A stretch of DNA of 64,000 nucleotides from Streptomyces sp. AA1529 (GTDB lineage: Bacteria; Actinomycetota; Actinomycetes; Streptomycetales; Streptomycetaceae): NCBI RefSeq assembly GCF_000280905.1, contig NZ_ALAP01000048.1, positions 1 through 64,000 of the forward strand, in the 5' to 3' direction. Below, one piece after another: positions 45,046-54,490 of the stretch. The translations under genes were made by a program, and so were the position numbers. Positions within the stretch are counted from its first letter, which is position 1, and the number at the start of each line of letters is the position of its first letter. The notes beneath the pieces were generated by a model. It was not told where the DNA came from and searched no databases. It was given only the letters and a program-made list of their open reading frames with translations.

Positions 45046-47724
45046 TCAGGTCTGGGCCATGTCGACGAAGCGGGAGTAGTGGCCCTGGAAGGCGACCGTG
45101 ATGGTGGCGGTGGGGCCGTTGCGGTGCTTGGCGACGATCAGGTCGGCCTCGCCCGCGCGCGGGGACTCCTTCTCGTAGGCGTCCTCGCGGTGCAGCAGGA
45201 TCACCATGTCCGCGTCCTGCTCGATGGAGCCGGACTCACGCAGGTCGGAGACCATCGGCTTCTTGTCGGTGCGCTGTTCGGGTCCGCGGTTGAGCTGGGA
45301 GAGGGCGATGACCGGGACTTCCAGCTCCTTGGCGAGCAGCTTGAGGTTACGGGACATCTCCGAGACCTCCTGCTGGCGGCTCTCGGGGCGGCGGGAGCCG
45401 CCCGTCTGCATCAGCTGGAGGTAGTCGATGACGATCAGTTGGAGGTCGTTGCGCTGCTTGAGGCGGCGGCACTTGGCGCGGATCTCCATCATCGACAGGT
45501 TGGGCGAGTCGTCGATGTACAGGGGCGCGTCGGTGACCTGGGGCATCTGACGGGCCAGCCGCGTCCAGTCCTCGTCCGTCATCGAACCCGAGCGCATGTG
45601 GTGCAGTGCGACCCGGGCCTCGGCGGACAGCAGGCGCATCGCGATCTCGTTGCGGCCCATCTCCAGGGAGAAGATCACGCTGGGCATGGTGTGCTTGATG
45701 GAGCAGGCGCGGGCGAAGTCCAGCGCGAGCGTGGAGTTGTGGGTGGGAACCATCGCCCGGCCGGCCAGATAGAGGCTGTCGGGGTTGTCCACCTGTACAC
45801 AGCGCACCGGGACGCTGGGGACCGGTCGCACCTCGGTGATGAACCGGGCCTCCGCACGAGGAGCGTGTGCGGGCCTCCGCTCCTTGTGGAGCAGCCGCTT
45901 CCGCTCCAGCCGGAAGACCTCGTCGGGGGTGGTGAAGGTGACCTCGTGGAGCACCGGGTCCGCCGGGGGTTCCTCGCTGGGGCCGTGGTCCCGGCTGAGG
46001 CCGTGCTCCTCGTCCCCGTCCCGCAGCCGGCGGGTGGTCCAGGAGCAGCGGTAGCCGAGGCCGAGCAGCAGTTCGCGGAAGTCCTCGGCGAACTGCCGAC
46101 GGGTGACGGCGAAGCTGACGGCGCCCGCCTCGCCGACCGTGCCGTGGGTGTCCAGCAGTCCGGCCAGGAGTGCCCGGCGCTGGGGCTCGGAGGCCCGCAG
46201 GTAGCTCCGCGGGATGCGCTTGCTCTCCGTCATCCCCATCGTGCGCAGAACCGTCCGGACGCTCCCGGACGGCACCGGAGCGCCGGGCAGGTGGAGTGCG
46301 TGGCTCGCCGAGTGGCCCACGGGGGAGGTGGCGTATCCGTCGGCTCCGATGTGCAGCAGCACCTCGGGTTCGTCGGTGGTGACCCGGAGCGTGTCGGCTG
46401 TCCCGTCGCCGTCGGAGGCCACGTCACCGTCGGGGGAGCCGCCGAGCCAGGCGCCCAGCGTGTACGGCGCGAGCGGCAGTCGGCGCTCGGGCAGGTCCAG
46501 CGGGGCCGAGTTCCGCACCGAGTGAGCGGGGCGGCGGCCGGATGCGGAGTGCAGGGTCTCGGCGAGCTGCCGGGTGGTGCGCACCGCGGGGAGGTCCTGC
46601 GGGGGCCGGTCGTCGCCGCTGCGGGCTGCTTCCCGCGCGGCCCGGCGGGAGGCGGGGGTGTCCGTGAGCCACTGGTGCTCGGCGTCGGCGACGAGCGCGG
46701 TGCCGTCGTCGAACCGGACCTCGTAGCAGGGGCGGTCCGTCATGACCTCGGTGGCGGCGGTGACGCGGGTGGCGCGGCCGTGCGCGTCCAGCAGCCGCTC
46801 CCCGACCTTCACCTCGCCCATCGTCGTCCACCCGGAGGGGGTGGGGAGGGGGGTGTCCAGCGCGAGGGCCTTGCCCATGGCAGGGCGGGCGGCGATGACG
46901 ATCATCTGGCCGGGATGCAGGCCGTTGGTGAGCGAGTCGAGATCGGTGAAGCCGGTGGGGACGCCGGTCATCTGGCCGCTGCGGGAGCCGATGGCCTCGA
47001 TCTCGTCGAGGGCGCCTTCCATGATGTCGCCGAGCGGGAGGTAGTCCTCGGAGGTGCGCTGCTCGGTGACGGCGTAGATCTCGGCCTGGGCGCCGTTGAC
47101 GATGTCGTCCACGTCGCCGTCCGCCGCATAGCCCATCTGGGTGATGCGGGTGCCTGCCTCGACCAGGCGGCGCAGGATGGCGCGCTCGTGGACGATCTCC
47201 GCGTAGTACTCGGCGTTCGCCGCGGTGGGGACGGCCTGGACCAGCGCCTGGACGTAGCCGGGGCCGCCGACGCGGGCGATCTCCCCGCGCCGGGTGAGTT
47301 CGGCGGTGACGGTGATGGGGTCGGCGGGCTCGCCCTTGGCGTAGAGGTCGAGGATCGCCTGGTAGACCGTCTCGTGCGCGGGGCGGTAGAAGTCGACGCC
47401 CTTGAGGACCTCGACCACGTCGGCGATGGCGTCCTTGGACAGCAGCATGCCGCCGAGGACCGACTTCTCCGCCTCCAGGTCCTGCGGGGGCACCCGCTCG
47501 AACCCGCCTGCCGGCCCCTCGGCTCCGCGTTCGTGCTGCTCGGGCAGGCCGGAGCGCTCCGCGCCGGGGCCGGAGCGGAAGCCGCCGCCCGGTCCGCCGT
47601 TGCTCCCGCCGCCGCTGCCGTTGCGCCGGCGGCCCTGCGGCGGCTGCGCCGTCAGGGCGAAGCCCTCCTCGGTGGCGAGGTCCGCGGCCCAGGGGTCCTC
47701 CACATGCTCGGGCTGCTGGGTCAC
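45046..47724 (-). CDS. dnaB: Replicative DNA helicase DnaB with intein
   Basis: An 892-residue precursor. Exteins total 514 residues. Residues 1-70 are a low-complexity leader, followed by the N-terminal domain (PPQDLEAEKSVLGGMLLSKDAI) and the RecA-like helicase domain. Walker A RPAMGK is split: the intein (residues 286-663) sits between Lys285 and Ser664. After the intein come STLALDFARAC, the Walker B region LIVIDYLQLMQ, and the GPEQRTDKKPMVSDLRESGSIEQDAD motif. The precursor cannot bind ATP until splicing restores GKST. Start GTG 47724 with GGAGGAGG. Confidence 0.95.
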   Translation of the reverse strand: MTQQPEHVEDPWAADLATEEGFALTAQPPQGRRRNGSGGGSNGGPGGGFRSGPGAERSGLPEQHERGAEGPAGGFERVPPQDLEAEKSVLGGMLLSKDAIADVVEVLKGVDFYRPAHETVYQAILDLYAKGEPADPITVTAELTRRGEIARVGGPGYVQALVQAVPTAANAEYYAEIVHERAILRRLVEAGTRITQMGYAADGDVDDIVNGAQAEIYAVTEQRTSEDYLPLGDIMEGALDEIEAIGSRSGQMTGVPTGFTDLDSLTNGLHPGQMIVIAARPAMGKALALDTPLPTPSGWTTMGEVKVGERLLDAHGRATRVTAATEVMTDRPCYEVRFDDGTALVADAEHQWLTDTPASRRAAREAARSGDDRPPQDLPAVRTTRQLAETLHSASGRRPAHSVRNSAPLDLPERRLPLAPYTLGAWLGGSPDGDVASDGDGTADTLRVTTDEPEVLLHIGADGYATSPVGHSASHALHLPGAPVPSGSVRTVLRTMGMTESKRIPRSYLRASEPQRRALLAGLLDTHGTVGEAGAVSFAVTRRQFAEDFRELLLGLGYRCSWTTRRLRDGDEEHGLSRDHGPSEEPPADPVLHEVTFTTPDEVFRLERKRLLHKERRPAHAPRAEARFITEVRPVPSVPVRCVQVDNPDSLYLAGRAMVPTHNSTLALDFARACSIKHTMPSVIFSLEMGRNEIAMRLLSAEARVALHHMRSGSMTDEDWTRLARQMPQVTDAPLYIDDSPNLSMMEIRAKCRRLKQRNDLQLIVIDYLQLMQTGGSRRPESRQQEVSEMSRNLKLLAKELEVPVIALSQLNRGPEQRTDKKPMVSDLRESGSIEQDADMVILLHREDAYEKESPRAGEADLIVAKHRNGPTATITVAFQGHYSRFVDMAQT
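45736..46869 (-). other. Class 3 intein with LAGLIDADG endonuclease, inside dnaB
   Basis: A 378-residue intein starting with Ala (ALALDTPLPTPSGW) rather than Cys/Ser and ending PTHN, followed by Ser(+1). Class 3 residues are all present: Trp67 (AEHQW), Cys357 (VRCVQV) and Thr376 next to His377-Asn378. An endonuclease domain lies between, with motifs LGAWLGG (138-144) and LLAGLLDTHG (234-243). Both catalytic Asp positions appear changed (Gly144 and His242), so homing activity is probably lost while splicing should work. Confidence 0.88.
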
Positions 47725-47918
47725 CCCGCTCCGCCTCCTCCCACAGGTCCCGTCGTAGGGCACAGTCTTACGGCACAGCACTGACAAACGCTGGCAATCG
47801 GGCCGCCCGACCCGGGTCACGGCGCGTCGCTGCGACGGTGAAGACAGGGGGAAACGCTGAAACGGGCTGCACGGGCGCTGGTACACCGTAGGCGGCCCGC
47901 ACGGTTCAGCCAATCACC

Positions 47919-48182
47919 TTATCCACAGGGTGGTGTGGACAGTCGGGGCCAACCTGTGGAGAAGCCGCCGAAAGCTGTGCACGAGTCGGGGGACAGTGCT
48001 GTGGATTACTTCCGAACCTCACCACAACAGCTACCCTGACCTGCACTTTCACCGTCCACGCCCTGTGCGGCGAAAAAACTTTCCGTCGGCACCCCCGGGA
48101 GGATCACCGAGGGTGTTCGCGCCTGTCGCGTACACCGTAAAGTAAGTGCCACAAGCCCGTTGTGCTCATTACCTGTGGATGT
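47919..48182. promoter_or_regulatory. Cluster of DnaA-box-like 9-mers upstream of dnaB
   Basis: TTATCCACA at 47919-47927 is a perfect DnaA box. On the opposite strand are CTGTCCACA (47934-47942), TTCTCCACA (47955-47963) and TAATCCACA (48000-48008), each one base off the TTGTCCACA or TTATCCACA consensus; ACATCCACA (48174-48182) is weaker. The cluster lies in the 470-bp divergent spacer between dnaB and the MATE gene. Confidence 0.55.
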
Positions 48183-48195
48183 TTGGATCGAACCT

Positions 48196-49539
48196 ATGCG
48201 CCCCGCTTCCCCGACCACGCGCGCCACCGTGCGACGCCACGACCGCGAGATCGTCGCGCTCGCCCTCCCCGCCTTCGGCGCACTCGTCGCGGAGCCCCTC
48301 TTCGTCATGGCCGACAGCGCCATCGTCGGCCACCTCGGCACCCCCCAGCTCGCCGGGCTCGGCGTCGCCGCGGCACTGCTGCAGACCGGCGTGAACATCT
48401 TCGTCTTCCTGGCCTACGCCACCACCGCCGCCGTCGCCCGCCGACTGGGCGCCGACGATCTGCCCGCCGCACTCCGCCAGGGCCTCGACGGCATCTGGCT
48501 CGCGCTCCTGCTGGGCGGACTCGTGGTGGCAGTGGTGCTGCCGACGGCCCCCTGGCTCATCGACGCGTTCGGCGCCTCCCCGACCGCGGCACCGCCCGGC
48601 ACCACCTATCTGCGCATCAGCGCGCTCGGCATCCCGGCCATGCTCGTCGTCCTCGCCGCGACCGGCGTGCTGCGCGGCCTCCAGGACACCAGGACCCCGC
48701 TGTACGTGGCCGTCGGCGGGTTCAGCGCCAACGCGGCGCTCAACGCGCTGCTCGTCTACGGCGCCGGGCTCGGCATCGCCGGTTCCGCCTGGGGCACGGT
48801 GCTCGCGCAGTGGGGGATGGCCGCCGTCTATCTGACCGTGGTGGTACGCGCCGCCCTGCGGCACCGCGCCTCGCTGCGTCCCGACCTCGCCGGGATCCGG
48901 GCCAGCGGGCGGGCCGGGGCCCCGCTGCTGATCCGGACGCTCTCGCTGCGTGCCGTTCTGCTGATCGCCACGGTGGTGGCGGCGCGCATGGGCGACGCGG
49001 ACATCGCGGCCCACCAGATCACCCTCACCCTCTGGTCGCTGCTCGCCTTCGCGCTGGACGCCATCGCCATCGCCGGCCAGGCCATCATCGGGCGCTGTCT
49101 CGGCGCCTCCGACGTCGAGGGGGCCACGGCGGCCTGCCGGCGGATGGTGCTGTGGGGCGTGGTCTCCGGGGTGGTGCTGGGGGCGCTGGTCGCGCTGGTG
49201 CGGCCGCTGTTCATGCCGCTCTTCACGACGGACCAGGCCGTGATCGACCAGCTCACGCCGGTACTGCTGGTGGTGGCCGTCACCCAGCCGATCGCGGGCG
49301 TGGTCTTCGTGCTCGACGGAGTGCTCATGGGCGCCGGGGACGGTCCCTATCTGGCGGGCGCCATGCTGGTCACCCTGGCGGTCTTCGCGCCGGTCGCGCT
49401 GGCGGTACCGGCGCTCGGCGGCGGGCTCACCTCGCTGTGGTGGACGGTCGCCGGGCTGATGATGGCCACCCGGCTGGTCACCCTGGCCCTGCGGGCCCGC
49501 TCGGGGCGCTGGGCCGTCACCGGCGCGGTACGCGCCTGA
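48196..49539 (+). CDS. MATE family efflux transporter
   Basis: A 447-residue 12-TM protein. It opens REIVALALPAFGALVAEPLFVMADSAIVGHLGT, the MATE/DinF start, with LRGLQDTRTPLYVAV in the middle and the mirrored second half RAVLLIATVVAARMGDADIAAHQITLT. It would export cationic drugs by ion antiport. The ATG at 48196 is taken; no strong ribosome site is seen and earlier TTG/GTG starts are in frame. Confidence 0.87.
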   Translation: MRPASPTTRATVRRHDREIVALALPAFGALVAEPLFVMADSAIVGHLGTPQLAGLGVAAALLQTGVNIFVFLAYATTAAVARRLGADDLPAALRQGLDGIWLALLLGGLVVAVVLPTAPWLIDAFGASPTAAPPGTTYLRISALGIPAMLVVLAATGVLRGLQDTRTPLYVAVGGFSANAALNALLVYGAGLGIAGSAWGTVLAQWGMAAVYLTVVVRAALRHRASLRPDLAGIRASGRAGAPLLIRTLSLRAVLLIATVVAARMGDADIAAHQITLTLWSLLAFALDAIAIAGQAIIGRCLGASDVEGATAACRRMVLWGVVSGVVLGALVALVRPLFMPLFTTDQAVIDQLTPVLLVVAVTQPIAGVVFVLDGVLMGAGDGPYLAGAMLVTLAVFAPVALAVPALGGGLTSLWWTVAGLMMATRLVTLALRARSGRWAVTGAVRA

Positions 49540-49623
49540 CGGAGGTCCGGCGCGTGCCCGGGCGGAGCGCACCGGCCGGGCGCCGCGCGCCCCCGTACCG
49601 GGCAGCCAGGACGGCCCCGATAC

Positions 49624-49673
49624 GACACGCAGCAGGGCGCACCCCCGAAAGGGGGTGCGCCCTGCTGCGTGTC
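49624..49673. terminator. Very long bidirectional hairpin between MATE gene and rplI
   Basis: A perfect 23-bp stem, 49624-49646 with 49651-49673, around a GAAA tetraloop. It lies in the gap of the convergent genes and should terminate both directions. Confidence 0.92.
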
Positions 49674-49719
49674 TCAGCCGGCTCGGGCCGACCGCAGCCG
49701 ACCGCGGCCGCGCGCGGCG

Positions 49720-50166
49720 TCAGGCCGCTGCGACCTCGACGCCGACCGTGGCGGTCACGTCGGCGTGCAGCCGCACCGCGACCTGGTGGGCGCCCAGCGA
49801 CTTGATGGGCGAGCCCACCTCGATGCGGCGCTTGTCCACGTCGGGGCCACCGGACGCCTTGATGGCGTCGGCGATGTCCGCCTGGGTGACGGAGCCGAAC
49901 AGCCGGCCCTGCTCCCCGGCGCGCACCGTGAGGCCGACGCGCAGGCCCTCGAGCTGGGCCTTGATCTCGTCGGCCTGCTCGATCGTCGCGATCTCGCGGA
50001 TCTTGCGGGCGCGGCGGATCTGCTCGACGTCCTTCTCGCCGCCCTTGGTCCAGCGGATCGCGAAACCGCGCGGGACCAGGTAGTTGCGGGCGTAGCCGTC
50101 CTTCACCTCGACGACGTCGCCTGCGGCACCGAGGCCGGAGACCTCGTTGGTCAGGATGATCTTCAT
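49720..50166 (-). CDS. rplI: 50S ribosomal protein L9
   Basis: A 148-residue L9. The N-domain [34 protein letters not shown] has the signature [15 protein letters not shown]. The connecting helix and C-domain ([16 protein letters not shown]) are intact. Last gene of rpsF-ssb-rpsR-rplI, 18 bp after rpsR. Confidence 0.98.
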   Translation of the reverse strand: MKIILTNEVSGLGAAGDVVEVKDGYARNYLVPRGFAIRWTKGGEKDVEQIRRARKIREIATIEQADEIKAQLEGLRVGLTVRAGEQGRLFGSVTQADIADAIKASGGPDVDKRRIEVGSPIKSLGAHQVAVRLHADVTATVGVEVAAA

Positions 50167-50184
50167 GGTGTGGTCACCCTTCCC

Positions 50185-50421
50185 TTATCGCGCGGTCGAG
50201 GTGTAGGGCAGCAGCGCCATCTCACGGCTGTTCTTCACGGCCGTGGCGACGTCGCGCTGGTGCTGGGTGCAGTTGCCGGTGACCCGGCGGGCACGGATCT
50301 TGCCGCGGTCGGAGATGAACTTCCGCAGCAGGTTCGTGTCCTTGTAGTCGACGTAGGAGATCTTCTCCTTGCAGAACACGCAAACCTTCTTCTTCGGCTT
50401 GCGAGCAGGCGGCTTCGCCAT
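50185..50421 (-). CDS. rpsR: 30S ribosomal protein S18
   Basis: A 78-residue S18. It has CVFCKEK and GNCTQHQR, giving the CXXC...CXXH set of the zinc-binding (C+) paralogue, so it should be the form used when zinc is ample. Twenty-three bp after ssb in the same operon. Confidence 0.97.
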   Translation of the reverse strand: MAKPPARKPKKKVCVFCKEKISYVDYKDTNLLRKFISDRGKIRARRVTGNCTQHQRDVATAVKNSREMALLPYTSTAR

Positions 50422-50444
50422 GTCTCTACTCCTATGAGTTTCGC

Positions 50445-51029
50445 TCAGAAGGGTGGCTCGTCCGAGTAGCCGCCACCGTTGCCGCCGCCGGGGGCACCGC
50501 CCCAGTTGCCGCCGCCGCCCTGGCCGCCGCCGGCCGGGCCGGTGGCCCACGGGTCGTTCGCGGGAGCGCCGCCCTGGCCGCCCTGGCCACCGGGGCCGCC
50601 GCCCCAGTTGCCGCCGCCGCCCTGGCCGCCGCCACCGCCGAAGCCGCCGCCCTGGCCGCCGCGGCCGGTGGTCTTGGTGACCTTGGCCGTGGCGTTGCGG
50701 AGGCTGGCGCCGACCTCGTCGACGTCCAGCTCGTAGACCGTGCGCTTGATCCCCTCACGGTCCTCGTACGAGCGCTGCTTGAGGCGGCCCTGCACGATGA
50801 CGCGGGTGCCCTTGGTGAGGGACTCGGCGACGTTCTCCGCCGCCTGCCGCCAGACCGAGCAGGTCAGGAACAGGCTCTCGCCGTCCTTCCACTCGTTGGT
50901 CTGCCGGTCGAAGGTGCGGGGGGTGGACGCGACACGGAACTTCGCGACCGCCGCACCGGAGGGGGTGAAGCGCAGCTCGGGGTCGTCGACGAGATTGCCG
51001 ACGACCGTGATGACGGTCTCGCCTGCCAT
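50445..51029 (-). CDS. ssb: Single-stranded DNA-binding protein
   Basis: A 194-residue SSB. The OB fold covers residues 4-112 ([50 protein letters not shown]). A long Gly/Gln-rich linker and the acidic protein-binding tip SDEPPF follow. The tip type and the operon identify it as the main SSB. Confidence 0.97.
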   Translation of the reverse strand: MAGETVITVVGNLVDDPELRFTPSGAAVAKFRVASTPRTFDRQTNEWKDGESLFLTCSVWRQAAENVAESLTKGTRVIVQGRLKQRSYEDREGIKRTVYELDVDEVGASLRNATAKVTKTTGRGGQGGGFGGGGGQGGGGNWGGGPGGQGGQGGAPANDPWATGPAGGGQGGGGNWGGAPGGGNGGGYSDEPPF

Positions 51030-51118
51030 GGGTGAACCTCTCGGCGTGCTGCTGGCTGCTGTGGTGCCTGGTGGTGCTCGGTGGAGCTGTGGTGCTCGGT
51101 GCTACTCGGGAGTCGGCC

Positions 51119-51409
51119 TCAGTGGGTCGACGGGCGCAGGACCTTGGTCCGCAGGACGGACTCGTTCAGGTTCATCTGCCGGTCGAGCTCCTTGACCACA
51201 GCGGGCTCGGCCTGCATGTCGATGACCGAGTAGATGCCCTCGGGCTTCTTGTTGATCTCGTAGGAGAGACGACGACGGCCCCAGGTGTCGACCTTCTCGA
51301 CCTTGCCGTTGCCCTCGCGGACGACGGAAAGGAAGCTCTCGATCAGGGGGGAGACAGCGCGCTCCTCCAGATCGGGGTCGAGGATGACCATCACCTCGTA
51401 GTGACGCAT
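51119..51409 (-). CDS. rpsF: 30S ribosomal protein S6
   Basis: A 96-residue S6. It begins [19 protein letters not shown] and holds [20 protein letters not shown], both typical. First gene of the rpsF-ssb-rpsR-rplI operon; AGAGGAGG upstream serves as ribosome site. The ~280-nt leader upstream has a hairpin at 51439-51455 that could be an S6:S18 autoregulatory structure. Confidence 0.98.
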   Translation of the reverse strand: MRHYEVMVILDPDLEERAVSPLIESFLSVVREGNGKVEKVDTWGRRRLSYEINKKPEGIYSVIDMQAEPAVVKELDRQMNLNESVLRTKVLRPSTH

Positions 51410-51438
51410 GTGGAACCCACCTCCTCTGGACTCAGCGG

Positions 51439-51455
51439 CCACGGTCGTTCCGTGG
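51439..51455 (-). promoter_or_regulatory. Hairpin in rpsF leader, possible S6:S18 site
   Basis: CCACGG (51439-51444) pairs with CCGTGG (51450-51455) around a 5-nt loop, 30 bp upstream of the start, with GGCCGC next to it. In other bacteria an S6:S18 complex binds the rpsF leader; the structural match here is only loose. Confidence 0.3.
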
Positions 51456-51687
51456 CAGGAGGGTCGTGATGCGTATCCGCACCCGCGGGAGTCGATTCCG
51501 CCTCGCGGGGTGCAGACGGGCCAGCCTACCCGGCCACGGCCTTCCGGTTGAAATCCAGGGGTAACCCGGAGCAATCTGGACACCTCAGATGTGAGCGGCG
51601 TTACAGTCCGCGCCGCGCTTCCCCCGGGAGCCGCGTCCCCGCCCGGAGCCGCGTCACACTGTCCACAGCTGCGTCGGGAGGTGCCAC

Positions 51688-51990
51688 ATGGCACAGGCAG
51701 TGCGCTGGAACCATCCTTTCTCCTATCTGAACTCCGACGGCAAGCGGCATCCCGTGGAGAACTCCTTCGCGAGCGTGACGCTGCTGCTGGGCCTGGTGGC
51801 CGTGATCACCGCATGGTGGCCGGGGCTGCACATGATCGGCTCGTGGGCGGGGCTGATCGGGATCCTGACCGGGGCCTGGGGCCAGTTCATCTCCGCGACG
51901 ACAGGTGAGCGGTTCGTGACGATCATCGGGCTCGGCGCCGCGGCGGTCGGGTTCTACCTGGGCGTGGCGCACGGCGGACTGGTGCCGTAG
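51688..51990 (+). CDS. Small membrane protein
   Basis: A 100-residue protein. A soluble N-terminus ([26 protein letters not shown]) precedes three hydrophobic segments. No family recognised; it resembles conserved Streptomyces proteins lying next to rpsF and femX. ATG 51688 with GGGAGG. Confidence 0.7.
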   Translation: MAQAVRWNHPFSYLNSDGKRHPVENSFASVTLLLGLVAVITAWWPGLHMIGSWAGLIGILTGAWGQFISATTGERFVTIIGLGAAAVGFYLGVAHGGLVP

Positions 51991-52170
51991 CCGGTTCCAC
52001 CGGCGCCGTGGGCGGGCGCACCGCGCGGGAGCCCGGAGGGCGGCCCGCGCGGGAGCCGGCGGGGCGGCGGGAAACCGCCTCTCCGGCCCGGCCCTGGGCC
52101 GAACAGGGCGTTGCGGGGCACAGTAGGCTTCCCGGCGAGCATCGTCAGTTCGCCGGAGGAGCGTCCCGCC

Positions 52171-53301
52171 ATGAGCCTGACCCTGAGGACCGTCAGCCGA
52201 GAGCAGCATCTGGCGTATATCCAGAGCCTGCCGTCGGCCAGCCACTGTCAGGTGCCCGCCTGGGCGGACGTCAAGAACGAGTGGCGCTCGGAGAGCCTGG
52301 GCTGGTTCGACGAGCGTACGGGCGAGATGGTGGGGGCCGGTCTGGTGCTCTACCGGCAGCTTCCGAAGGTCAAGCGCTACCTCGCGTATCTGCCCGAGGG
52401 TCCGGTGATCAACTGGTACGCGCCCAACCTGGACGAGTGGCTGCGCCCGATGCTCGACCACCTCAAGCAGCACGGCGCCTTCTCCGTGAAGATGGGCCCG
52501 CCCGTGGTGATCCGGCGCTGGGACGCGGCGGCCATCAAGAAGGGCATCCAGGACCAGGACGTCAAGCGGCTGCGGGACATCGAGGCCACGCACATCGAGC
52601 CGCGTGCCTTCGAGGTGGCGGACAAGCTGCGCAGGATGGGCTGGCAGCAGGGTGAGGACGGCGGCGCGGGCTTCGGCGACGTGCAGCCGCGCTACGTCTT
52701 CCAGGTCCCGCTGGAGGGGCGCTCGCTGGAGGACGTGCACAAGAGTTTCAACCAGCTCTGGCGCCGCAACATCAAGAAGGCCGACAAGGCCGGGGTGCAG
52801 GTGGTCCAGGGCGACATGGCCAACCCGTACGACCTGGACGAGTGGCAGCGGCTGTACGAGATCACCGCCGAGCGCGACCGGTTCCGGCCCCGGCCCAAGG
52901 CGTACTTCCAGCGGATGTGGAACGTGCTGAACGCCGAGGACCCGCAGCGGATGCGGCTGTACTTCGCCGAGCACGAGGGCGAGCGCATCTCGGCCGCCAC
53001 CATGCTGGTCGTGGGCGGTCACGTCTGGTATTCCTACGGCGCCTCCGCCAACCACAAGCGCGAGGTGCGGCCCTCCAACGCGATGCAGTGGCGCATGCTC
53101 CAGGACGCCTACGCGCTGGGTGCGAGCGTGTACGACCTGCGCGGCATCAGCGACTCGCTGGACGAGAACGACCACCTGTTCGGCCTGATCCAGTTCAAGG
53201 TCGGTACCGGTGGGCAGGCGGCCGAGTACCTCGGCGAGTGGGACTTCCCGCTCAACAAGCTGCTGCACAAGGCACTCGACATGTACATGTCGCGCCGCTG
53301 A
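52171..53301 (+). CDS. femX: FemX-like aminoacyltransferase (peptidoglycan interpeptide bridge)
   Basis: A 376-residue Fem protein with two GNAT-like halves. It has HCQVPAWADVKNEWRSESLGWF, LAYLPEGPVINW, SFNQLWRRNIKKADKAGV and YDLRGISDSLDENDHLFGLIQFKVG. It would add the first Gly from glycyl-tRNA to lipid II, and is essential in S. coelicolor by memory of FemX. Start ATG 52171 with GGAGGAG slightly far upstream. Confidence 0.92.
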   Translation: MSLTLRTVSREQHLAYIQSLPSASHCQVPAWADVKNEWRSESLGWFDERTGEMVGAGLVLYRQLPKVKRYLAYLPEGPVINWYAPNLDEWLRPMLDHLKQHGAFSVKMGPPVVIRRWDAAAIKKGIQDQDVKRLRDIEATHIEPRAFEVADKLRRMGWQQGEDGGAGFGDVQPRYVFQVPLEGRSLEDVHKSFNQLWRRNIKKADKAGVQVVQGDMANPYDLDEWQRLYEITAERDRFRPRPKAYFQRMWNVLNAEDPQRMRLYFAEHEGERISAATMLVVGGHVWYSYGASANHKREVRPSNAMQWRMLQDAYALGASVYDLRGISDSLDENDHLFGLIQFKVGTGGQAAEYLGEWDFPLNKLLHKALDMYMSRR

Positions 53302-53383
53302 CGCGCTCCCCGCGCCCGTCCCCGCTGTCCGCCCGCCCGCACGACCTCACAGACGACCCCACCAGAAAGGTTCCGTACCGGCC

Positions 53384-54415
53384 ATGGCGCTCTCCCTCTA
53401 CGTCGACAACGATCGCTGGCGGGCGCACCAGCAGACCGTGATCCAGCAGTTCCCGGGCATCGTGCCGGTCTGCAAGGGCAACGGCTACGGCTTCGGCCAC
53501 GAGCGCCTGGCCGACGAGGCCACCGCGTTCGGCGCCGACATCCTGGCCGTCGGCACCACCTACGAGGCGGCCCGTACGAAGGACCTGTTCGGCGGCGATC
53601 TGCTGGTGCTCACCCCGTTCCGCAAGGACGAGGAACCGGTGCCGCTGCCCGACCGCGCCATCCGCTCGGTCTCCTCGGTGGAGGGCGTGGGCCTCATGCG
53701 CGGGGCCCGGGTCGTCATCGAGGTGATGAGCAGCATGAAGCGGCACGGCGTCACCGAGCAGGACCTGCCGCGGCTGCACGCCGCCATCGACGAGGTCCGT
53801 CTGGAGGGCTTCGCCATCCATCTGCCGCTGGACCGGGCCGACGGCTCGGACGCGGTGGAGGAGGTCATCGGCTGGATGGACCGGCTGCGCGCCGCGCGGC
53901 TGCCGCTGGACACCATGTTCGTCAGCCACCTGCTGCCGGAGGAGTTCGCCGTCCTCCAGCAGCAGTTCCCGCAGACCCGCTTCCGCGCCCGGATCGGCAC
54001 CCGGCTGTGGCTGGGCGACCACGCCGCCACCGAGTACCGGGGCGCGATCCTGGACGTCAGCCGGGTGGCCAAGGGAGAGCGGTTCGGCTACCGGCAGGCC
54101 AAGGCGTCCGGCGACGGCTGGCTCGTCGTCGTCGCGGGCGGCACCTCGCACGGGGTGGGCCTGGAGTCCCCCAAGGCGCTGCACGGCATCACACCGCGCG
54201 CCAAGGGCGTCGCCCGCGCGGGGCTGGCGACGGTCAACCGGAACCTCTCCCCGTTCGTCTGGGCCGGCAAGCAGCGCTGGTTCGCCGAGCCGCCGCACAT
54301 GCAGGTCTCCATCCTCTTCGTCCCCGCCGACGCGCCGGAGCCGCATGTGGGCGAGGAGCTCGTCGCGATCCTCCGCCACACCACCACCGCGGTGGACCGG
54401 ACGGTGGACCGCTGA
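53384..54415 (+). CDS. Alanine-racemase-like PLP protein
   Basis: A 343-residue protein. The PLP-lysine motif is CKGNGYGFGHERLADEA (Lys31), then AVGTTYEAARTKDLFGGDLLVLTP and FRARIGTRLWLGDH at the barrel end. The second catalytic Tyr loop of alanine racemase (GYADG type) is not evident; the corresponding region reads ERFGYRQAKASGDGW. It may be a different racemase or decarboxylase. It lies 82 bp downstream of femX and may share its transcript. Confidence 0.72.
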   Translation: MALSLYVDNDRWRAHQQTVIQQFPGIVPVCKGNGYGFGHERLADEATAFGADILAVGTTYEAARTKDLFGGDLLVLTPFRKDEEPVPLPDRAIRSVSSVEGVGLMRGARVVIEVMSSMKRHGVTEQDLPRLHAAIDEVRLEGFAIHLPLDRADGSDAVEEVIGWMDRLRAARLPLDTMFVSHLLPEEFAVLQQQFPQTRFRARIGTRLWLGDHAATEYRGAILDVSRVAKGERFGYRQAKASGDGWLVVVAGGTSHGVGLESPKALHGITPRAKGVARAGLATVNRNLSPFVWAGKQRWFAEPPHMQVSILFVPADAPEPHVGEELVAILRHTTTAVDRTVDR

Positions 54416-54490
54416 CGGCAGCCCGCTGAACGGCGGCCCGGACCCTTCCACCCCGGCCGCAGGGAGCGATTTCAGCAGTTGCGGCGCACG

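Noticed and set aside
45013-47784. Plus-strand 923-codon open frame antisense to dnaB
   Set aside because: It mirrors the dnaB frame and intein; no motif, composition artefact.
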